NCBI GenBank assembly: GCA_947168525.1
Contig: CAMVMG010000001.1
Location: forward strand, 310,001-374,000
Direction of reading: 5' to 3'
From: an uncultured Bacteroidales bacterium
GTDB taxonomy: Bacteria > Bacteroidota > Bacteroidia > Bacteroidales > UBA932
DNA length: 64,000 nucleotides
Part shown: positions 55,091 to 64,000 of the stretch, one piece after another
Layout: each line of letters starts with the position of its first letter
Numbering within the stretch: the stretch's first letter is position 1
Position numbers and translations under genes: made by a program
Notes under the pieces: model-generated
What the model saw: the letters and a program-made list of their open reading frames with translations, nothing else
What the model was told of the DNA's origin: nothing
Database searches by the model: none

Positions 55091-56022
55091 GTTACGCGCT
55101 GTTGATGGCCGATAATATCTTGAACCTCTTTCACCAGGTTCGCGTCCATGGGTTCGTCCACCCACTGGATGTTACGCCGGACATTGTCCGGGTTGGCCGA
55201 CGAGAACAGGGTGCCGGCGATGCGCGGATGGTTCACCGAGAACTGCATGGCCAGTTTCTCGATGGGATAGTCTTTCTCTGCGCAGTGAAGGGCTGCGCGG
55301 TGGCAGGCTTCCACCAGTGCTTTCGGCGCCGGATGCCAGTCCGGAACGCCGCGCATGGTCAGAAGGCCCATACCCAGCGGCGAGGCGTTGATGATGCCCA
55401 CTCCGTGCGCTTCGAAGAAGTCCATGTAGTCCACCAGGGCGTCGTCGTTGAGACAGTAGTGACAAAAGTTCAGGATGCTCTCCACCGTCCCTTTCTCCGA
55501 GTGCTCCACTACCCATTTCAGGTTTTCCAGCTGCAGGTCGGTGATGCCTACGTGGCCCACCACGCCCTTCTTCTTCAGTTCCACCAGGGCGGGCAGGGTC
55601 TCGTCCACCACTTTCTGCAGGCCGCCTTCCATGGCCGCCTGGAACTCGATATCGTGCACATTGATCAAGTCGATGTGGTCGATCCCCAGCCGCTCCATGC
55701 TCTCATAGACGCTTTCGGTGGCGCGGCGGGCAGAATAGTCCCAGGTGTTCACCCCGTCCTTTCCGTATCGGCCCACCTTGGTGCTCAGGTAGTACTTGTC
55801 CCTGGGGATGTATTTGAGCGCCTTTCCCAGGACGGTCTCTGCCTTGTAGTGTCCGTAGTAGGGGCTAACATCAATGAAATTGATACCGCCTTCCACAGCC
55901 GCTTCCACGGCCTGGATGCTCTCCGCCTCCCTGGTCTCGTGGAACACGCTTCCCAGGGAAGATGCGCCAAAACACAGGCTGGAAATCTTCAGCCCCGTTT
56001 TTCCAAGTTCTCTGTACTCCAT
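55075..56022 (-). CDS. Aldo/keto reductase, L-galactose/L-fucose dehydrogenase-like
   Basis: MEYRELGKTGLKISSLCFGASSLGSVF, INFIDVSPYYG, INVHDIEFQ, ILNFCHYCLND, GVGIINASPLGMGLLTMRGVPDWHPA. Confidence 0.9.
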   Translation of the reverse strand: MEYRELGKTGLKISSLCFGASSLGSVFHETREAESIQAVEAAVEGGINFIDVSPYYGHYKAETVLGKALKYIPRDKYYLSTKVGRYGKDGVNTWDYSARRATESVYESMERLGIDHIDLINVHDIEFQAAMEGGLQKVVDETLPALVELKKKGVVGHVGITDLQLENLKWVVEHSEKGTVESILNFCHYCLNDDALVDYMDFFEAHGVGIINASPLGMGLLTMRGVPDWHPAPKALVEACHRAALHCAEKDYPIEKLAMQFSVNHPRIAGTLFSSANPDNVRRNIQWVDEPMDANLVKEVQDIIGHQQRVTWANS

Positions 56023-56044
56023 AGTGTTAATAATTCTGTCTACA

Positions 56045-56052
56045 CAAAGATA
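56045..56052 (-). promoter_or_regulatory. Putative -7 element TATCTTTG for the sugar-oxidation cluster
   Basis: Complement TATCTTTG ~22 nt upstream of ATG 56022. Confidence 0.6.
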
Positions 56053-56061
56053 AAACAATTT

Positions 56062-56083
56062 CCCGCCGGTTGATACCGGCGGG
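56062..56083 (-). terminator. Hairpin, probable terminator downstream of glmS
   Basis: CCCGCCGGT TGAT ACCGGCGGG followed on the minus strand by AAATTGTTTT. Confidence 0.5.
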
Positions 56084-56145
56084 AACGGAGTACCCTTCCA
56101 AAGAACGGAAAGTCGCTGTTTTTGACCTTTTTTTAAAACTCGGGT

Positions 56146-57990
56146 CTACTCCACCGTGACCGATTTGGCCAGGTTCCGGGGCTGGTCCACGTTCCTGCCC
56201 TTGTTCACGGCGATGTAATAGGCCAGCAGCTGCAGCGGAATGATGGACACCACGGGCATCAGGCATTCGGCCGTGGAGGGAACTTCGATGCAGAAGTCGG
56301 CCCGTTTCCGAAGCTGGGTGTCACCCTCGGAGATGACGGCGATGATCTTGCCGCCCCGCGCCTTGATCTCCTCGATGTTGGAGACGGTTTTCTCGTAGGT
56401 GTGGTCCAGGGTGGCGATGACCACGGTGGGCATTTCCGCATCGATCAGGGCGATGGGCCCGTGCTTCATCTCGGCGGCCGGCAGGCCTTCGGCATGGATG
56501 TAGGAGATTTCCTTCAGCTTCAGCGCGCCCTCCAGGGCGGTGGGGTAGTTGTAGCCGCGCCCCAGGTAGATGAAATTGTGGGCGTAGGTGAAGATGCCGG
56601 AGAGTTTCTCCACGGCTGGCGCACATTCCAGCACCTTCCGGATGGTGTCCGGCAGGCGGAGCAGGGCATCGGCCATCTGGTGATACTCTTCCTCAGCAAG
56701 GGTGCCGCGCAATTTCCCCACCACCAGTGCCAGCATGGCCATCACTGTCACCTGGCCGGTGAACGCTTTGGTGGAAGCCACGCCGATTTCCGGCCCCACG
56801 TGGATGTACGTGCCCGAATCCGTGGCACGGGCGATGGAAGAGCCGATGACATTGCAGATCCCGTACACGAAGGCGCCTTCCCGCCGGGCGATCTCCACGG
56901 CGGCCAGCGTGTCGGCCGTCTCGCCGGACTGGGACACGGCGATGACCACGTCGTCGGGGCGGATGATGGGATTCCGGTAGCGGAATTCAGAGGCATACTC
57001 CACTTCCACGGGGATCCGGCACAGGTTCTCGATGAGGTGTTCGCCGATCAGGGAGGCATGCCACGATGTTCCGCACGCCACGAAAATGATCCGGCCGGCC
57101 TTCAGGAAGCGCTCCTTGTTGTCCAGCACGCCGGAGAGGATGATCTCCCGGCTGTCGGGACTCACGCGCCCGCGGATGCAGTCTACGAGGGTGTCCGGCT
57201 GCTCGTGGATCTCCTTGAGCATGAAGTGCGGGAACCCGCCCTTTTCCAGCTGGGAGATGGACATTTCCAGTTTTTGGATATTCACCTGGGAGGCTTCTCC
57301 TTCCAGGGTTTTGATCTGGAGGGGCTTTCCCTTTTCAATGACCGCCACTTCGCCGTCGTTCAGGTACACGAACTTCTGGGTATAGTCGATGATGGATGCG
57401 GCATCGGAGCTCAGGAAATACTCGCCTTCCCCGATGCCGATCGCCATGGGAGAGCTTTGCCGGGCGGCGATGATCCGGTCCGGGTCTCCGCGTTTGACGA
57501 TGGCGATTGCGTAGGCGCCCACCACCTGCCTCAGCGCCATCCGCACCGCTTCTTCCAGGGTACATTCGTTGGTGTCCTGGATGTATTCGATCAGGTTCAC
57601 CAGGACTTCGGAGTCCGTGCTGCTGCGGAAGGTGTATCCGTGGCTTTTCAGCGCATCTTTCAGCACCCGGAAATTCTCGATGATCCCGTTGTGGATCAGG
57701 GCGATCCGCCCCGACTGGGAGAAGTGGGGATGCGCATTGGCATCGTTGGGCGCCCCGTGGGTGGCCCAGCGCGTATGTCCGATCCCGATGGTGCTTTCGG
57801 TGTCTTTCCCTTCCAGGAAGTGCTCCAGGTCTTCCACCTTGCCTTTGCATTTGTACAGTTCAATCTGGCCGTCCCTGCCTATGAGGGCGACACCGGCGCT
57901 GTCATAGCCTCTGTACTCAAGCCTATGCAACCCTTTGATAATGACGGGACACGCCTGGCGGTACCCGACATAACCTACGATTCCACACAT
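56146..57990 (-). CDS. glmS: Glutamine--fructose-6-phosphate transaminase (isomerizing)
   Basis: MCGIVGYVGYRQA, GIGHTRWATHGAPND, two SIS domains, C-terminal LAKSVTVE. Confidence 0.97.
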   Translation of the reverse strand: MCGIVGYVGYRQACPVIIKGLHRLEYRGYDSAGVALIGRDGQIELYKCKGKVEDLEHFLEGKDTESTIGIGHTRWATHGAPNDANAHPHFSQSGRIALIHNGIIENFRVLKDALKSHGYTFRSSTDSEVLVNLIEYIQDTNECTLEEAVRMALRQVVGAYAIAIVKRGDPDRIIAARQSSPMAIGIGEGEYFLSSDAASIIDYTQKFVYLNDGEVAVIEKGKPLQIKTLEGEASQVNIQKLEMSISQLEKGGFPHFMLKEIHEQPDTLVDCIRGRVSPDSREIILSGVLDNKERFLKAGRIIFVACGTSWHASLIGEHLIENLCRIPVEVEYASEFRYRNPIIRPDDVVIAVSQSGETADTLAAVEIARREGAFVYGICNVIGSSIARATDSGTYIHVGPEIGVASTKAFTGQVTVMAMLALVVGKLRGTLAEEEYHQMADALLRLPDTIRKVLECAPAVEKLSGIFTYAHNFIYLGRGYNYPTALEGALKLKEISYIHAEGLPAAEMKHGPIALIDAEMPTVVIATLDHTYEKTVSNIEEIKARGGKIIAVISEGDTQLRKRADFCIEVPSTAECLMPVVSIIPLQLLAYYIAVNKGRNVDQPRNLAKSVTVE

Positions 57991-58017
57991 AATGGAAGAA
58001 TATGTCTTGTTTGAAAA

Positions 58018-60192
58018 TTAAAAGAATAACAGTTCGCGGTACTTCGGGAGCGGCCACAGGGCGTCGTCCACCAGCATTTCCAGGTTGTCGGCGCTTTCCC
58101 GCACACGCACCATCTTCTCCATCACTTCGGTGGAGTAGGAGAGGGCGCGCCGGGTCATGTCGGCCATGCGGTTGGCCTTCTTGCGGGCTTCTACCAGGGC
58201 CTGGGTGTCTTCCGAGAGGGCGTTGATGGAACCGGCGATTTTCCGGTAGGTTTCAATGTCGGCCTTGCAGAGGTCTTTGAACTCTTCCCCGAAGATGTCC
58301 TTGCTGCCCTGGATGCTCCGCATCAGGATGTCCTGATAGTTTACGGCGGCGGGAATCACGTGATTCAGGCAGATATCCCCGATAACCCGGGCTTCGATCT
58401 GCAGTTTTTTCACGTATGTCTCTTCCTGCACCTCTACCCTGGCTTCGATCTCATTGGGGGAGAGCACGCCGGTTTCGGTGAACAGCTGCACGGATTCGGG
58501 CTTGCGGAAGGCCTGGAAGGCTACCGGGACATTGGTCACGGGGGTGAGTCCCCTGCGGCGGGCTTCCTCCAGCCACTCGTCGGAGTAGCCGTTGCCCTCG
58601 AACATGACGGGTCGGGCTTCCTCCAGGAATTCCCGGATGACGGTAAGCAGGGCCTTGTCCAGCTCCTCTCCCTTGCCGGTGAGGGCGTCTACCCGGGAGC
58701 GGAACAGCTTGAGGCTTTCCGCCACGGCGGCGTTGAGCACGAAGGTGGCGCCGGCGGCGTTGGCAGACGACCCCACGGCGCGGAACTCGAAGCGGTTTCC
58801 GGTGAAGGCGAAGGGGGAGGTGCGGTTCCGGTCCGTGTTGTCCGGGATAATCTCCGGGATGGAACTGACCAGGTCTATGCTGCGCCGGACTTCTCCGGGT
58901 TCGGAAACGTCTTCCATGCGCAGGATGGCGTCGAACACCTTGCTCAGGGTGGAGCCGGAGAAGACCGACATCACGGCGGGCGGAGCCTCGTGGCCGCCCA
59001 GGCGGTAGGAATTGTTCAGCGAGCACACAGAGGCCATCAGGAGGTAGTCGTGCCGGCAGACGGCGCGTACCACCGACGCGTAAAAGGCCAGGAACTGCAG
59101 GTTTTTCATGGGGGTTTTCCCCGGAGAGAGCAGGTTCACGCCCGTATTGGTGGACATGGACCAGTTGCAGTGCTTGCCGCTGCCGTTCACTCCCTGGAAG
59201 GGTTTCTCGTGGAAAAGGACCTTGAGCTGATGCTTTTCCGCCACCTTCTGCATCACGATCATCAGGAGCATGTTCTGGTCGATGGCGGTGGTGATTTCCG
59301 AGAACACAGGGGCGCACTCGAACTGGTTCGGGGCTACCTCGTTGTGGCGGGTCTGGAGCGGAATGCCCAGTTTATAGGCCTCTGTCTCAAAGTCTTTCAT
59401 GAACAGGGCCACGCGGGAGGGGATGGCGCCGAAGTAGTGGTCCGACAGCTGCTGGTCTTTGGCCGACGTGTGGCCGATCACCGTGCGGGAACACAGCTGC
59501 AGGTCCGGGCGGGCATTGTACAGGGCTTCGTCTACCAGGAAGTATTCCTGCTCCAGGCCCACGTTGACCGTGATGCCGGTGACTTGCGGGTCGAAGAGCC
59601 GGGCTACGGCGGTGGCGGCTGCATCCAGCGCCTGGATCGAGCGCAGGTTGGGGACTTTCATGTCCAGCGCCTCTCCCGTGTAGGAGACGAAGACGGAAGG
59701 GATGCAGAGGGTCCCGTCCAGGACGAAGGCGGGGGAGTTGGGATCCCAGGCGGAATAACCGCGGGCTTCAAAGGTGTTGCGCAGGCCTCCGTTCGGGAAA
59801 CTGGAGGCATCCGGTTCCTGCTGGACCAGGGCGCTGCCCTTGAAACGCTCCATGGGGTCTCCGTCCTTGAGGGAGATGAAGGCTTCGTGTTTTTCTGCGG
59901 TGGAACCGGTAAGCGGCTGGAAGAGATGGGTGTAGTGTGTGGCACCCCGTTCGATGGCCCAGGATTTCATGGCGGAGGCTATTTCGTCGGCCATTTTCCG
60001 GTCTATCTTGTTCCCGGTTTTCCGGGCTTCCAGGATGGAGCGGAATGCGGCGTCGGACATGTACTTCCGCATGGTTTCCAAGGCAAACACATTCTGGCCG
60101 AAGTACGTCGAAATCGGCCCGTTTTCCACGTAATGCCTCTTGGGATTGCGTGAGGACGCCACGGCGAGCGCCCTTTCTCTGAATGTTGCCAT
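58018..60192 (-). CDS. glnN: Glutamine synthetase type III
   Basis: GSIII-length protein; EQEYFLVDEAL, GSGKHCNWSMSTNTG, RLGGHEAPPAVMSVFSG, NRTSPFAFTGNRFEFRAVGSS. Confidence 0.96.
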   Translation of the reverse strand: MATFRERALAVASSRNPKRHYVENGPISTYFGQNVFALETMRKYMSDAAFRSILEARKTGNKIDRKMADEIASAMKSWAIERGATHYTHLFQPLTGSTAEKHEAFISLKDGDPMERFKGSALVQQEPDASSFPNGGLRNTFEARGYSAWDPNSPAFVLDGTLCIPSVFVSYTGEALDMKVPNLRSIQALDAAATAVARLFDPQVTGITVNVGLEQEYFLVDEALYNARPDLQLCSRTVIGHTSAKDQQLSDHYFGAIPSRVALFMKDFETEAYKLGIPLQTRHNEVAPNQFECAPVFSEITTAIDQNMLLMIVMQKVAEKHQLKVLFHEKPFQGVNGSGKHCNWSMSTNTGVNLLSPGKTPMKNLQFLAFYASVVRAVCRHDYLLMASVCSLNNSYRLGGHEAPPAVMSVFSGSTLSKVFDAILRMEDVSEPGEVRRSIDLVSSIPEIIPDNTDRNRTSPFAFTGNRFEFRAVGSSANAAGATFVLNAAVAESLKLFRSRVDALTGKGEELDKALLTVIREFLEEARPVMFEGNGYSDEWLEEARRRGLTPVTNVPVAFQAFRKPESVQLFTETGVLSPNEIEARVEVQEETYVKKLQIEARVIGDICLNHVIPAAVNYQDILMRSIQGSKDIFGEEFKDLCKADIETYRKIAGSINALSEDTQALVEARKKANRMADMTRRALSYSTEVMEKMVRVRESADNLEMLVDDALWPLPKYRELLFF

Positions 60193-60291
60193 AATATAAA
60201 AAAATTAAACCGTAAGCACCGGCACGGCGGCCTGCACTTACGGATTGCAAAGATATAAAATATTTTAGAAAGTTCGGCCAAGAATTTTCGT

Positions 60292-61308
60292 TTACTTGAG
60301 TATGCCGTCCAGGAAACGGACAAGGGTGCGCTGCTGCGCTTTGCCGCAGTGGTGGCCGCCTTCGAAGAATTCGGTCTTGAGGGTTCCTTCGGCCCCCTCT
60401 TCCCTATAGATCTGCTGCAGGGTGCGGAAAGCTTCCGCCGTGGCCTCTTCCGGGAACAGGTGGTCCGTGCGTCCGCTCAGGAAAAGAAAGGGCTTGGGGG
60501 CCAGCGCGCGGCCGATGTCGGGAAAGTCGTACCGGCTGCGAAGGCGGGGGATCATCATCGAATAGTCCGATGCCGACGGGGGCTGCGCCTGGGTGCGCTT
60601 GAGGGTCATCCAGCACAGCGCCGCGCCGGTTTTCACCTCCTGGCAGAAGGCGGCCAGCAGCCAGGCCCGGTGGGCGCCCATGGACCAGCCAAAGCAGCCC
60701 ACCTCCAGCACGTTGGGAAGGCTTTTCAGCAGGCGGGCGGCAGCGGCGTCCTCGTTCAGGGTCTGCTCTGCCCAGATCACGCCCCGGCGGTGCAGGCTGT
60801 CATAGACTGCCCGCTGGCCTTCATAGACTTCCTGTTTCAGCTCCCGGATTCCGTCCCTGGGGGCGTCGCCGAACTGCATCCGGCTCCAGCGTTGGCATTT
60901 TTCACTGCTGCGGGAGCCCCAGTACAGGGCGTCCGGCACCAGGACCACGTAACCCAGGGAGGCCAGGCTGTCGGCAAAATACACGCCGTCAAAGCCGTCC
61001 CGCACCCATTGGCGGGCGCTTTCCCGGATGTGCTGCGGTGTGCCGGCAAGGGGACGCACCAGCTTTTCCTTGCCGATATCGAAGCGGGCGCCGTGGTCGT
61101 GCAGCAGCACCAGGCCGGGATGCTTTTCCCCGTCTGCGGGCGAGAGCAGATACGCCTGCACCCGCTCCTCCCCGAAGGTGCGGTATTCCACCAGCTGGCA
61201 GGTGTAGCCTTCCCGCTGTTCGCTTGCGAGTACCGCCATGTCCGGCTTTTCGGCCGGCCACAGCTTCAGCGGGAGCATGGCCAGAAGGAATGTGAAGAGC
61301 GTGAGCAT
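60292..61308 (-). CDS. Exported alpha/beta hydrolase (dienelactone hydrolase-like)
   Basis: GLVLLHDHGARFD, VGCFGWSMGAHRAWLLAA nucleophile elbow, LFPEEATAEAF, GGHHCGK. Confidence 0.86.
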   Translation of the reverse strand: MLTLFTFLLAMLPLKLWPAEKPDMAVLASEQREGYTCQLVEYRTFGEERVQAYLLSPADGEKHPGLVLLHDHGARFDIGKEKLVRPLAGTPQHIRESARQWVRDGFDGVYFADSLASLGYVVLVPDALYWGSRSSEKCQRWSRMQFGDAPRDGIRELKQEVYEGQRAVYDSLHRRGVIWAEQTLNEDAAAARLLKSLPNVLEVGCFGWSMGAHRAWLLAAFCQEVKTGAALCWMTLKRTQAQPPSASDYSMMIPRLRSRYDFPDIGRALAPKPFLFLSGRTDHLFPEEATAEAFRTLQQIYREEGAEGTLKTEFFEGGHHCGKAQQRTLVRFLDGILK

Positions 61309-61367
61309 ATTGCAAAGATAGTCAAAAAACATTAAGTTTGCAGGACCATTTAGCGAGGACCCCTGAA

Positions 61368-62336
61368 ATGAAAAGAATCGGACTGCTGCTCATTCCCTTG
61401 CTGTTGGGCGCCTGTGCCCGGCAGGCGTATCAGATAGACGGCATTTTCACTGCGGATGACGGTACGCCCGTGTGGCTGATCCATGTGGATGCGAAAGACA
61501 CGCTGGATCAGGCGGTTGTCCGTGACGGCAGGTTTCAGTTCCGAGGCTCGGTCAGGGAACCCTTCTACGCGTATGTGGGGAATGGAAAGCAGCGGGTCCA
61601 TCTTATCCTGGAACCCGGCCGGGCCACCGTGGACATCGACGAACGCGTCTCTTCCGGCATGCCCATGGAAGACCGCTACATGGCCTTCCACCGCCGTTTT
61701 TACCGGTATAGCCGGGACCAGAAGGCGGAGAAGACCGCCCTGGCCGACTCCGTGGTGCTCTCCAACCGGGACAACCTGGTGGGCGCCCTGGCCCTGGAAG
61801 ACCTCTCCTATGTGAACCGGAACCGTTTCCTCACGCTCTATGACCAGCTGTCGGACAAGATGAAGGTTTTTTCGCTGGTGAAATCGGCCTACGAAGCCAT
61901 TCAAGTGCAGGCGGGCACGGAGCCGGGGCAGCTCTTTAAAGACTATCTGGTGCCGGGGGGCAATCCCGACGGGACGGATGTGCGCCTGTCGGACTATGTC
62001 GGCCGGGGCAAATACATCCTGCTGGACCACTGGGCTTCCTGGTGCGTTCCCTGCAAAGCCGAGATTCCCTACGTCCGAAAGGCGTGGGAAGCGTTCCACG
62101 GCAACCGCTTCGAGGTGGTCAGCATTGCGGTGAGCGACAAACGGGAAGATACCGTTCGGGCGCTGCAGGAACTGGAAATGCCCTGGCCCCAGATCCTGGA
62201 CGGGAAACGGATCCCTGCCGAGCTCTATGGCGTGAATGCCATTCCGCACCTGATTCTCTTCGGCCCGGACGGCACCATACTCCGGCGGGGGCTCCGCGGC
62301 GAGGAAATCTATGCGGCTCTGGAGGAACTTCTGTAA
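61368..62336 (+). CDS. TlpA-like thioredoxin lipoprotein with N-terminal DUF4369-like domain
   Basis: Lipobox LLLGAC|AR; LDHWASWCVPCKAEIPYVRKAWEAF. Confidence 0.88.
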   Translation: MKRIGLLLIPLLLGACARQAYQIDGIFTADDGTPVWLIHVDAKDTLDQAVVRDGRFQFRGSVREPFYAYVGNGKQRVHLILEPGRATVDIDERVSSGMPMEDRYMAFHRRFYRYSRDQKAEKTALADSVVLSNRDNLVGALALEDLSYVNRNRFLTLYDQLSDKMKVFSLVKSAYEAIQVQAGTEPGQLFKDYLVPGGNPDGTDVRLSDYVGRGKYILLDHWASWCVPCKAEIPYVRKAWEAFHGNRFEVVSIAVSDKREDTVRALQELEMPWPQILDGKRIPAELYGVNAIPHLILFGPDGTILRRGLRGEEIYAALEELL

Positions 62337-62415
62337 GGTTCCCCGTTCCCGGAGTGCGTATTGCAAAGATGACTGAAATAAACTACATTTGCCACTGAAA
62401 TATAAACAGACTGCC

Positions 62416-62835
62416 ATGAAACGAATCCTCATCGTCCTTTCCGCACTTTTGCTTGCCGTGTGCGGATGCTCCCCGAAAATCTCCAGCAATATGGTCATTG
62501 CGGCAGATTCCATCCCCGCCAGCCATCCGGACTATGCCGTCATCTATTTCTACCGCACCGGCAATTTCGTCCGTACCCCCTACGATGTGCATCTGGGAGA
62601 CGAGGTGGTGTACCGTTCCAAGAACAACACCAAGGCGGCCGTGAAGGTGGAGAAACCCGGCACCTACGAAATCTGGGGCAAGACGGAAACCCGCGAGAAC
62701 ATTTCCCTGAACGTGGAAATGGGCAAGGAATACTACGTGAAAACCTTTTGCCACTTCGGGGTAGCCGTCTGGCGTCCCTCCATCGAGCAGGTCACCCCCG
62801 AGGTGGGCCGGTCCGAGTGGGATTCCATTCGGTAA
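62416..62835 (+). CDS. Small DUF2846-like lipoprotein
   Basis: Lipobox LAVCGC|SP; DYAVIYFYRTGNFVRTPYDVHLGDEVVYR. Confidence 0.7.
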   Translation: MKRILIVLSALLLAVCGCSPKISSNMVIAADSIPASHPDYAVIYFYRTGNFVRTPYDVHLGDEVVYRSKNNTKAAVKVEKPGTYEIWGKTETRENISLNVEMGKEYYVKTFCHFGVAVWRPSIEQVTPEVGRSEWDSIR

Positions 62836-62881
62836 CTCCACGTTCGCTTCCAACGTCCACGGCAAAGAATCTTTCCTCTTT

Positions 62882-64000
62882 CTACTCCAGGATGCCCCGC
62901 CTGCTTATTTCTGTCGAGAACGCCGCGGCATTGTGCACATCGAACTTGGCATACAGCCGTTTGCGGTACCAGAGAACCGTGTTCACGCCCAGATGGACCG
63001 CTTCGGCGATCTCCTTGGTACTCTTGCCCTCCACGAGCAGCCGGGCGATGGCTTTTTCCCGGTCGTTGAGATCCACCTGTTCTTCCGCTGCCGCCGGCCG
63101 CAGTTCCTCGATGGTCTCGTCCAGTACGGCCGATGTCTCCGTCAACTCCTGGCTGGTAAGCCTGAGCCGCCGAATCAGGAGCGTTCCGCCGATGGAAAGA
63201 AGAAGAACAAGGAATGCGGCTATTGCCAGCATCCGGGCATTGCGGTAAAGGTCCTTGTGCGCGGCATTCATGATGGCAAGGGTATCAGCCCGGGCAAAAG
63301 ACTCCTCCCGGGCGTGTTGCCCGAAATATGCCTCGGCCTGGGTCAGGTACTCCAGGGCCTTGGCGGTTTTTCCGGATTCGTGATACCATCGGCCCAGGCC
63401 GTACATGGCATTGGCGATGATAAGGGAATCGCCGGACTGCAGGGCGAAATCCAGGGCCTTTTCATACGCCGGTCTGGCCGTTTTCAAGTCGCCGATGTCC
63501 GTATAGACCTCGCCGATGTTCCGGTGCAGCGTGGAGCAGTCTTCCCACCAGCCCCATTTTTCGAAGACGGCTCCGGCTTTTCCGTAGTAATGAGCGAACT
63601 GTTCCAGGGAGTCCTGCGCCGCGTAGAAATTGCCGAGGGTTCCCCACAGACGCGCCTGGTTGGCTTCCAGGTCGTGCGGGTCCGGGTCGGCCCAGGACGC
63701 TTCCATTTCCTGCAGCACAGCCTCTGCGCGGCTGTAGTGGACCCGTGCGCTGTCGTAGCGCTCCGAGGCCCAGAAGCACTGGCCGATCAGGATGGACATG
63801 TCGAAAACCGTATTCCGCCCGCCCAGCTGCCGGCCGAGCTCCATCGCCTGCCGGGCATAATAGACGCTTTTTGCGCCATCCAGCTGCAGGTAGCCCCAGG
63901 CCAGTTCCCGGCAGGTTTGGGCATACGCGATCTTTTCCTCGTCCGATGCGCCCAAAAGCCGGTCCGGCGTGTAGCGCGCCGTGACCCGCTCCAGCGAGTC
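62882..64000 (-). CDS. TPR-containing membrane regulator with C-terminal LuxR-type HTH, N-terminus outside window
   Basis: TPR-like repeats, one TM, LNDREKAIARLLVEGKSTKEIAEAVHLGVNTVLWYRKRLYAKFDV; frame open to the window edge. Confidence 0.87.
   Translation of the reverse strand, partial: DSLERVTARYTPDRLLGASDEEKIAYAQTCRELAWGYLQLDGAKSVYYARQAMELGRQLGGRNTVFDMSILIGQCFWASERYDSARVHYSRAEAVLQEMEASWADPDPHDLEANQARLWGTLGNFYAAQDSLEQFAHYYGKAGAVFEKWGWWEDCSTLHRNIGEVYTDIGDLKTARPAYEKALDFALQSGDSLIIANAMYGLGRWYHESGKTAKALEYLTQAEAYFGQHAREESFARADTLAIMNAAHKDLYRNARMLAIAAFLVLLLSIGGTLLIRRLRLTSQELTETSAVLDETIEELRPAAAEEQVDLNDREKAIARLLVEGKSTKEIAEAVHLGVNTVLWYRKRLYAKFDVHNAAAFSTEISRRGILE

Noticed and set aside
57991-58017. 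Possible glmS ribozyme/riboswitch
   Set aside because: Upstream of glmS there is only a 27-bp gap to glnN's 3' end, too short, with no ribozyme-like sequence.

Overview
The window is chromosomal DNA from a fairly GC-rich member of the Bacteroidota, most likely Bacteroidales. Support comes from family composition, many Bacteroidota-type -7 elements (TAnnTTTG) and the apparent absence of Shine-Dalgarno use. It is densely coded and mostly housekeeping: RluD-like, Lnt, RNase G, HU, Lon, Ung, CoaD, Alr, TadA, EngB, Prs, Der, NadE, XseA/B, RibF, GreA, TsaB, IleS, LspA, GlmS and GlnN (GSIII). It also holds a five-gene glycogen/alpha-glucan cluster (23.7-34.5 kb), an L-fucose/L-galactose-type oxidation cluster (51.9-56.0 kb), a VapBC-like toxin-antitoxin pair and three tRNAs (Gln, Ser, Val). 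The observations most worth following up are: (1) an AT-richer islet at 35.3-38.6 kb encoding a lipoprotein whose sequence order resembles leukocidin/alpha-hemolysin beta-barrel pore-forming toxins, plus a partner lipoprotein; (2) a 1411-aa fusion of a GT3-like glycogen synthase and a GT35 glucan phosphorylase that keeps a fossil start codon at the junction; (3) an intrinsic terminator directly behind the promoter in the greA leader, analogous in layout to E. coli GraL; (4) a roughly 0.5 kb non-coding, hairpin-dense region after tRNA-Ser; (5) perfect 66-bp tandem repeats in the XseA coiled coil; (6) an intergenic block with five copies of a 12-mer. No homology search or folding software was run. 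All family calls are by reading the translations.
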